Source: Epiperipatus broadwayi (Eukaryota; Onychophora; Udeonychophora; Euonychophora; Peripatidae). From it: 64,000 nucleotides of DNA. Positions 58,360 to 64,000 of this stretch are shown in pieces. The stretch is taken from the NCBI GenBank assembly GCA_028023455.1, contig JAQFVV010006208.1, forward strand, positions 3,142,963-3,206,962, in the 5' to 3' direction. The notes under the pieces were generated by a model. The model did not search any database and had not been told where the DNA came from. It saw only the letters and a program-made list of their open reading frames with translations. Each line of letters opens with the position of its first letter. The stretch's first letter is position 1. The position numbers and the translations under genes were made by a program.

Positions 58360-61300
58360 TTAGAGATTTGACCGTTGTTTTACAAGTGACCAAGTAGCCG
58401 CGAAAATGTCTGGGTGTGCTATTTTATTGTCTCTGGTTTTTAATTGTGCTAACTTGTTGTGAAAAGTTGATGGATGCCGCCTTGTATTGTTGCCAAAAGC
58501 AAATGTGCATCGCGTGCACCAAAATGCATAAAGTACGAAGGTTGCTGCTCGGATTGTTGGGGTGGATGTTCTGCTGAATGGACTGATAATATCTTGCAGG
58601 GAGATGTTTGATTTTCTGTATATATTTGTTATTTCATGCCGAATATTGTTTAATGCTGGGCAGTTGTAAAACAGATGTTGTTGAGTTTCTTCTGCTTGGT
58701 GGCATAGCGTGCAGAAGGGGTCTATTTTTGTATATAATCGTCTGTATCTTAAGAAATATGATGTTGGCAAAGCATATAGATTTAGTTTCAGGAGGAAATC
58801 AAAGAATTTGGGCTCCATGGACCATTTTTTAAATTTTTTAAGCAGCTGCCGGTTGTTTATTCCGAGCATCTGTGTTGAAATATCTGATGTATATCCCGGG
58901 TAGATCATTGCATATATCTGCCAATATGAATATTTTGTAGTTGTTTGCAGTGATATTTGAGTATGTGTGATTCTGAATTGGTTTATAACTGATGATAGAT
59001 AGCAATGTGAAGGTGGAGGTTTGTCTGTGGGTATTATTTGTATTAGATACTGGAGTTCTGGGAAATGTCTGAGGCTGGCTATTATCAGGTTTGCAGTCTT
59101 TTGTATTCGAAAAATATCTATGTTATGTAGCCCCAAACCATTGTGTATTGCTGGTCGACTAAGCTGTTTTGCAGATATTGACACTGTCTTTCTATTCCAT
59201 AGAAGTTTATTGCAATATGAAGAGATTTTTGATGTAAAGGCTTTTGAGAATTGAATTATGGGAGAATAATAGATAATCTTGGTGATTACCAGCTGATTGA
59301 ACAATTTTACTTTTGCATATATTGAGAGGTATGCTTTTGATAGTGAGGCAGTGATCTGTTCTGCTTCATCTTTTAAGTTGTTCTGGATTTTTTGCCTCAT
59401 TGTGTTTGTTCCCATGTAGAAAGGAAAGCCGAGGAAAGGAGATGGTTTGCCTTGGAAAATTTGCGTGCATGGCTTACTGGTGTATAGAGACCAAGCAGCA
59501 GTCTTGTTTTGATTAAATTTTAGATGGTGTGTTGCTTGAAAGTCTTGCAGTATTTTCTGTAGTATTGGTATCTGTTTTCTTGATGGTAGGAAGACTGTGA
59601 TGTCATCCATATATGCAATGCAGGCTATATGTTGTGATGTGCCTGGTATCTGTATGCCTTTGATACTCTGTTGAATTTTGAGTATAAGTGGGTTGATGTA
59701 AAAAGTAAATAGCAGTGAGCTTAGTGGTGAGCCTTGGGATATGGATTGTGTGGGAATGAATGATGGGGAATTTTTGCCATTGAGTGTGATATGAATTTCT
59801 CTGCTAAGTAGTAGGTTTGTGAGCAGGTACAGATGAGTTCATGGAATTGTGGTGTCAGCTAGCATATTGATTAATGTATTGATGTCAACCGAATCAAAAG
59901 CCGCTTCTATATCAAGTTGAACTGCAATTGGTGCATACTTCTTCCTGTCCCGTACTGAGTTTATAACGGTTTTGAATATCATTGCAGCCTGTGCAGTTGA
60001 TGATTGCTTCCTTGCAAACTGGCTGTGTGAAATTAGTGGTAGAATATGTGGCTCTAGGCTGTCTTTGAGTACTTTTTCAATTATTTTAATTGTAAGTGGC
60101 CCCATTGAGATTGGTCTTAGGTTAGATAGTGTTGATACGTGGACTTTTTTCTTGTTGAAGGGGACTATTGCTATTGGATATAAGCCTTGAATGTCATGCA
60201 ACTTCTGTGATAGATGATTTACAAGGTCACATAAATATTGGCTAGTGAACTGACTGAGATGTGCAAGGACAAATTTGGGGATTCCATGTGCTCCTGGGTG
60301 ACATGCATTAGGTACTGTTGCCAGTTTAGTAGCAAATTCTGTGATGTTATGTGGGGTATTTGTTTCTGGTTTTCCAAAGACATTAGGATTATATTTGACT
60401 GGGTGGTATGCTTGCAGCTTTTGTTTGAAATGCTGATATATCGGTTTTAACATATTATTTCCTGTGTATGTGTGCCCCTGCTCTGTGAGTGCCATTGGCA
60501 TTCTGACAGTGGATGGGTAGCCCAAGGCCCAGCGAATGTATTTTCTTGTCCATGTGTGTTGTTGGTCGAGGCAGACTTTACTCTTTTTTATTGCTAGGTA
60601 GTTTTTCAGGTGGTTACAGATGCTATTATATGTTTGTGTAAGTCTGCGTATATGTTGTTGACTGGTGTGTGTTGGGTTTATCATTGTAATCCGTTTATGT
60701 ATTTCATCAGCCAGTTCTAGCAGTCTTGAGGGTGGGGGGGATTTGCGTGTAATGTGATCTATATTAAATGATAAAATGTTTATGAATGCTAAGTATCTTT
60801 GAATGGGGTCAAGTTGCATATTTTTGATCTTGTGAAGCATTATATATGTTTCTGAAAAAATAAATTCTGGGGTAGAAGTTGGAAGTAGAATTCTGATTGT
60901 TTTACCATGTGTAAGTGCAGTTGTTTGAATTCCTGTCAGATTAATTAGTATGGTTTGTGCAGAATGATCAGAGAAGGGAGATGGGTTGATGTTTAGGCTG
61001 ATTTGATGGTGTAACATAGGTGAATAAAAGCACAGATCAATTCTTGATGTATGACGTCCATTGTGAAAGGTAACTGCTTCATTTGACAGAAAACCCTCTG
61101 CACTCATAAGTGGAATTGATATTTGATGCAGCCACTTTAAAATGAACTCTTGATATTTCATGTTGAAATCCCCAATAAGTATGGTTGGATGTGAATTAGA
61201 GCCAAGTAAGGAGTTTATGTTTAATATAATATTTGAGACAATTGTAGGGCTCGGTGGAATATACACAAATATAATGTTTAGTGTGATGATTTGATGACTA

Positions 61301-61596
61301 AAAGTTACTATTAGTAAATTTGCATCTATATATATGATTTTGAATGAGTCAAATGGACAACTTTGTGTTATGAGCAGTCCAGTACCCCCTGAGGGAGATG
61401 ATGTGTCTCTAGAGCATGCACAGTAGCCTTCTCTGCTTAGATGTACTGTGGGGTCAATTTGTGAACCACTATATATTTTAGTTTCTAGAAATCCTAGTAT
61501 ATGAGGTTGTGTAATCTTTATCTATTGTTGTAGCTGATGTATTTTGTAGACTGAGTTGAGCCCTCTGATATTAAATGCTGTTATTTTTAGCTTCAT
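58360..61596 (-). pseudogene. Tx1-like LINE copy 2, ORF2, single frame of 1078 codons with two nonsense mutations
   Basis: From the ATG at 61596 to the stop at 58360 the frame is continuous (1079 codons with stop) apart from TAG at codon 25 (Trp TGG in copy 1) and TGA at codon 586 (Arg CGA in copy 1). Endonuclease residues: ETK near 38, GDFN near 142, SDH near 209. RT: LDIEAAFDSVD near 560, SQGSPLSSLLFTFYINPL, YMDD near 662. C-terminal CTLC-x-x-x-x-x-x-x-x-H-x-x-x-x-C knuckle near 955. All catalytic residues I can check are present. The two lesions are transitions, one at a CpG. The enzyme would nick at its target and prime reverse transcription there. Confidence 0.86.
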
Positions 61597-63133
61597 TATC
61601 GTGATTGGCTGCGAGTTGGTTTCACAGTGTGTTGAAGTTTGCGTGAAGCTTTTGCATATTCTCTAGTGTTTTGTGAGCAGTTATTAGTGTTTTGATTACT
61701 ATCCAGCTCCATAGGTATTAAGTTTTCTGCCAAGTGTTCAATCATTTCTGTTAGAGTATTGTTTTCATCCGTTTTGGCTCTTTTGATTTATTTCTCCTTG
61801 GCCGACCAGATTTTTGGACTTCTGTTGGTGTTGTTTCTATGGGAGGGAGGCATGGGGTTAGTGAGTCTAGAATATCTGTAGATGTTTTGTTTATAATTAT
61901 ATGCGGCATGCTTGTTTTTGGGGAGTTGTATGTATCATTTGATATGTCTGGATTTGAGTCTGCCGTGTTACTGATTGATATTCCTGGTGTTTGTGATACT
62001 TCAGGTATGTTTTGTGCTTGATTTTGTTCCATTTGATCAGTGCTTTCATTTAATTTATTCGAGCTATCTGTTGTAGTTTCAAGTATATTTGTGTTTTCTT
62101 CTGCATATTTGTTTTTAGTAGCTTCATTTGTACTGTAATTGTTTTCATATTGACTGTTTGAGTTGCTGGTGTTATCTTGTGTATTGTTGCTTTCTTCATG
62201 TTGGGATTGGATGTGCTGATTATTTGGTGTCTGGCCCTGTATGAGTTGGCTATCCATGCACTGTGTGGCTAGGTGACCACGCTTGCCACAGGCATAGCAT
62301 TGTGGTTTTAAACCTCTTATATATAGGCTCAGCATAGCTTCCTGGTCTGCAATTTGTGTTGGTATAGATTCTGGGTCAATGTCTTTGTGTAATTTTAACT
62401 TAAAATCATAGCTATTGCTGTATATTGGTATTGGTGTGTCTTTGAGGTATATTGGTTGAAATGCTATAACTTTGCCAAATGGATCCATCATTTTTTGAAA
62501 GTCTTGTTTCGTGTATCCAAAATATGTATTTTTTATTATTCCTGTAATTTGATTCTGTCGATCTTGATCGACTATAACAATCGCGTAATTGTCTAATGTT
62601 TTAATTTGGTTTAGAAATCGGTTCTTTTGACTACTGTCAAGAAATTCGATTGCGAGGTATCTGGGATTTGGATGATCTGCGATTCTTACGATCGTTTCCC
62701 ACAGTTCGTTTTCAGTTATTGCTTGATATAATAACGTGCGTGGAAACCGATACAGCGATATATTTGCGTCTGTGGCAGATATTACTATTGAGTTTGGTGA
62801 AAAAAATCTTTTGAACGATGTATAGAGTCCCCGTGGAATCGTGTTGTTAAAGTGTTCATTAATTCTTTCTAGCATATTATCGGTCCAGTGTGCAAGGGGA
62901 GGGTCTTGGTTTACCTGTATCTTTAAATCTAACTGTTTTATATCGTTCGGATTTGTTTTTCTAAATCTCGGAACTATTTTATTATTTATTGTAGTCGCGA
63001 AATTCTTTGAACTTGTTGCTTGCATGTTAGTTTTTGCGACCGTGGCGTACGATTTGACGGTGTCTAAATTTTTACGCACTTCAGCGGCCATATTGACGCC
63101 AAATGCTCGATCATGCATAGCTGTGGTCTCCAT
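61596..63133 (-). pseudogene. Tx1-like LINE copy 2, ORF1, one 1-base deletion near its 3' end
   Basis: It starts METTAMHDRAFG (63133) and runs 460 codons open to 61751. Conserved parts are as in copy 1, with the CCHC knuckle CYACGKRGHLATQC near residue 280 and the basic RPRRNKSK patch. One T is missing in a run near 61782 relative to copy 1, so the last ~50 residues are lost and the frame stops early. Here the frame is intact where copy 1 is broken (about 62500), so the two copies together define the ancestral ORF of about 512 codons ending at the TAATG overlap (61598-61594). The Asn/Ser/Thr-rich middle is compositionally simple. Confidence 0.82.
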
Positions 63134-63363
63134 TTTTTTTTTTTTTAAAACAAAGAAATTTTTGGTAACGTAAGGGTTTTTTTTATGATATTCTTGAACT
63201 AGTTTATGATTTCAATAATTATAGTTTCAAAAAGATTTATTTTTATTTTGTGAAATTATCTATATTGGTTTGATTTTAAATTGTGGTGTTATTATTAGAT
63301 TTTTTGGGGTTTGAAACCCAACTACTTTAATATTACTTACCGGCACTATCAGGATTTTCTGCG

Positions 63364-63648
<285 letters not shown>

Positions 63649-63654
63649 ATTCTG

Positions 63655-63860
63655 ATTAATTTTATATAAAAACAATAGATGTCACTGTGTCTCAATGTAA
63701 ATTGAAGCTTTAAAATAGTTTATATCACCTTGACAAGGGCAAAAAATATTTGCTGAAAAAAGATTTTCTGTATCATTTTTATAATATATTTATATACTAT
63801 TATTGTTGTTATGAAATATTTTATTTTATATTGTGTTATTTATTTAAATATATGAAAATG
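63655..63860. repeat. Outer right arm of palindrome P (block a')
   Basis: CAATGTAAATTGAAGCTTT, CTTGACAAGGGCAA, ATTTGCTGAAAAAAGA and TATACTATTATTGTTGTTA are the inverted counterparts of 52260-52400. It directly follows the ATT array, so the two LINEs and their arrays interrupt the right arm of P. Confidence 0.75.
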
Positions 63861-64000
63861 CAACATAATGGACTAAGTTGCTTTCCATTTACATAGAATA
63901 TCAATTTAAATATGCACATTTATCAGATATATTTAAATATGCACATTTATCAGATATATTTTTCCTTTCACTAAATATTGGTTTAATCTTAATTATTTTT
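63861..64000. repeat. Short direct duplication at the window end
   Basis: AAATATGCACATTTATCAGA plus TATATTT is repeated in tandem at about 63908 and 63936. Nothing else is recognised to the end. Confidence 0.7.

Overview
This is a very AT-rich stretch of a metazoan nuclear genome, most likely an invertebrate (lineage not resolved). The only host gene I can support is part of an axonemal dynein heavy chain on the + strand. Four exons (13987-14120, 17148-17280, 31685-31963, 49274-49519) join in phase into about 264 uninterrupted codons. They cover the end of AAA5 and the stretch leading to AAA6, closest by eye to the DNAH3/7/12 inner-arm group. The three introns inside the window are about 3.0, 14.4 and 17.3 kb. 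The gene runs off both ends.

Almost everything else is mobile DNA. (1) Penelope-like (PLE) retroelement pieces lie at 1-819, 2330-2742 and 6074-7705, with RT and GIY-YIG endonuclease remnants. The last is a head-to-head inverted partial dimer with a 15-bp target duplication. (2) Two related families (A and B) of short elements carry a type-I hammerhead-ribozyme motif. Family A: 1837, 3856, 7940, 32153, 44137, 45344, 49558. Family B: 4120, 13243, 33843, 52680. They have the same head-to-head architecture and 12-16 bp target duplications, so they look like PLE-mobilised hammerhead retroelements (retrozyme-like) rather than MITEs. A third palindromic family (E: 27055, 38245, 43730) has a weaker hammerhead-like core. 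(3) Two young copies of an L1/Tx1-like LINE (19938-25170 and 58121-63365, - strand) and one jockey/CR1-group LINE (53585-57967, + strand) are each bounded on both sides by ATT microsatellite. (4) Other elements: palindromes C, D, F and P, tRNA-derived SINE units, a dead ZBED-type hAT transposase (45080-47650), an RTE LINE tail, a probable Ty3/gypsy integrase scrap and an old jockey-like LINE.

Layout: 1-13.2 kb is PLE debris, hammerhead elements, an old LINE and a TIR element with tandem units. 13.2-17.3 kb holds dynein exons 1-2 with a tandem family B element just upstream. 17.3-31.7 kb (intron 2) holds palindrome C, a T/G-rich degenerate tandem array, Tx1-like copy 1, palindromes D and E, and nested SINE palindromes. 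31.7-49.5 kb runs from exon 3 to exon 4; its intron carries two sense-strand hammerheads, a long coding-free AT-rich region, the dead hAT and the RTE and gypsy scraps. 49.5-64 kb is the next, incomplete intron. There a long palindromic element (P) has been split in one arm by the CR1-group LINE and Tx1-like copy 2; the other arm still shows the unoccupied ATT site.

The most interesting part is the link between the PLE and the hammerhead families: same inverted-dimer form, same target-duplication length class, same one-sided 3' extension. The association of all three well-preserved LINEs with ATT arrays comes second.
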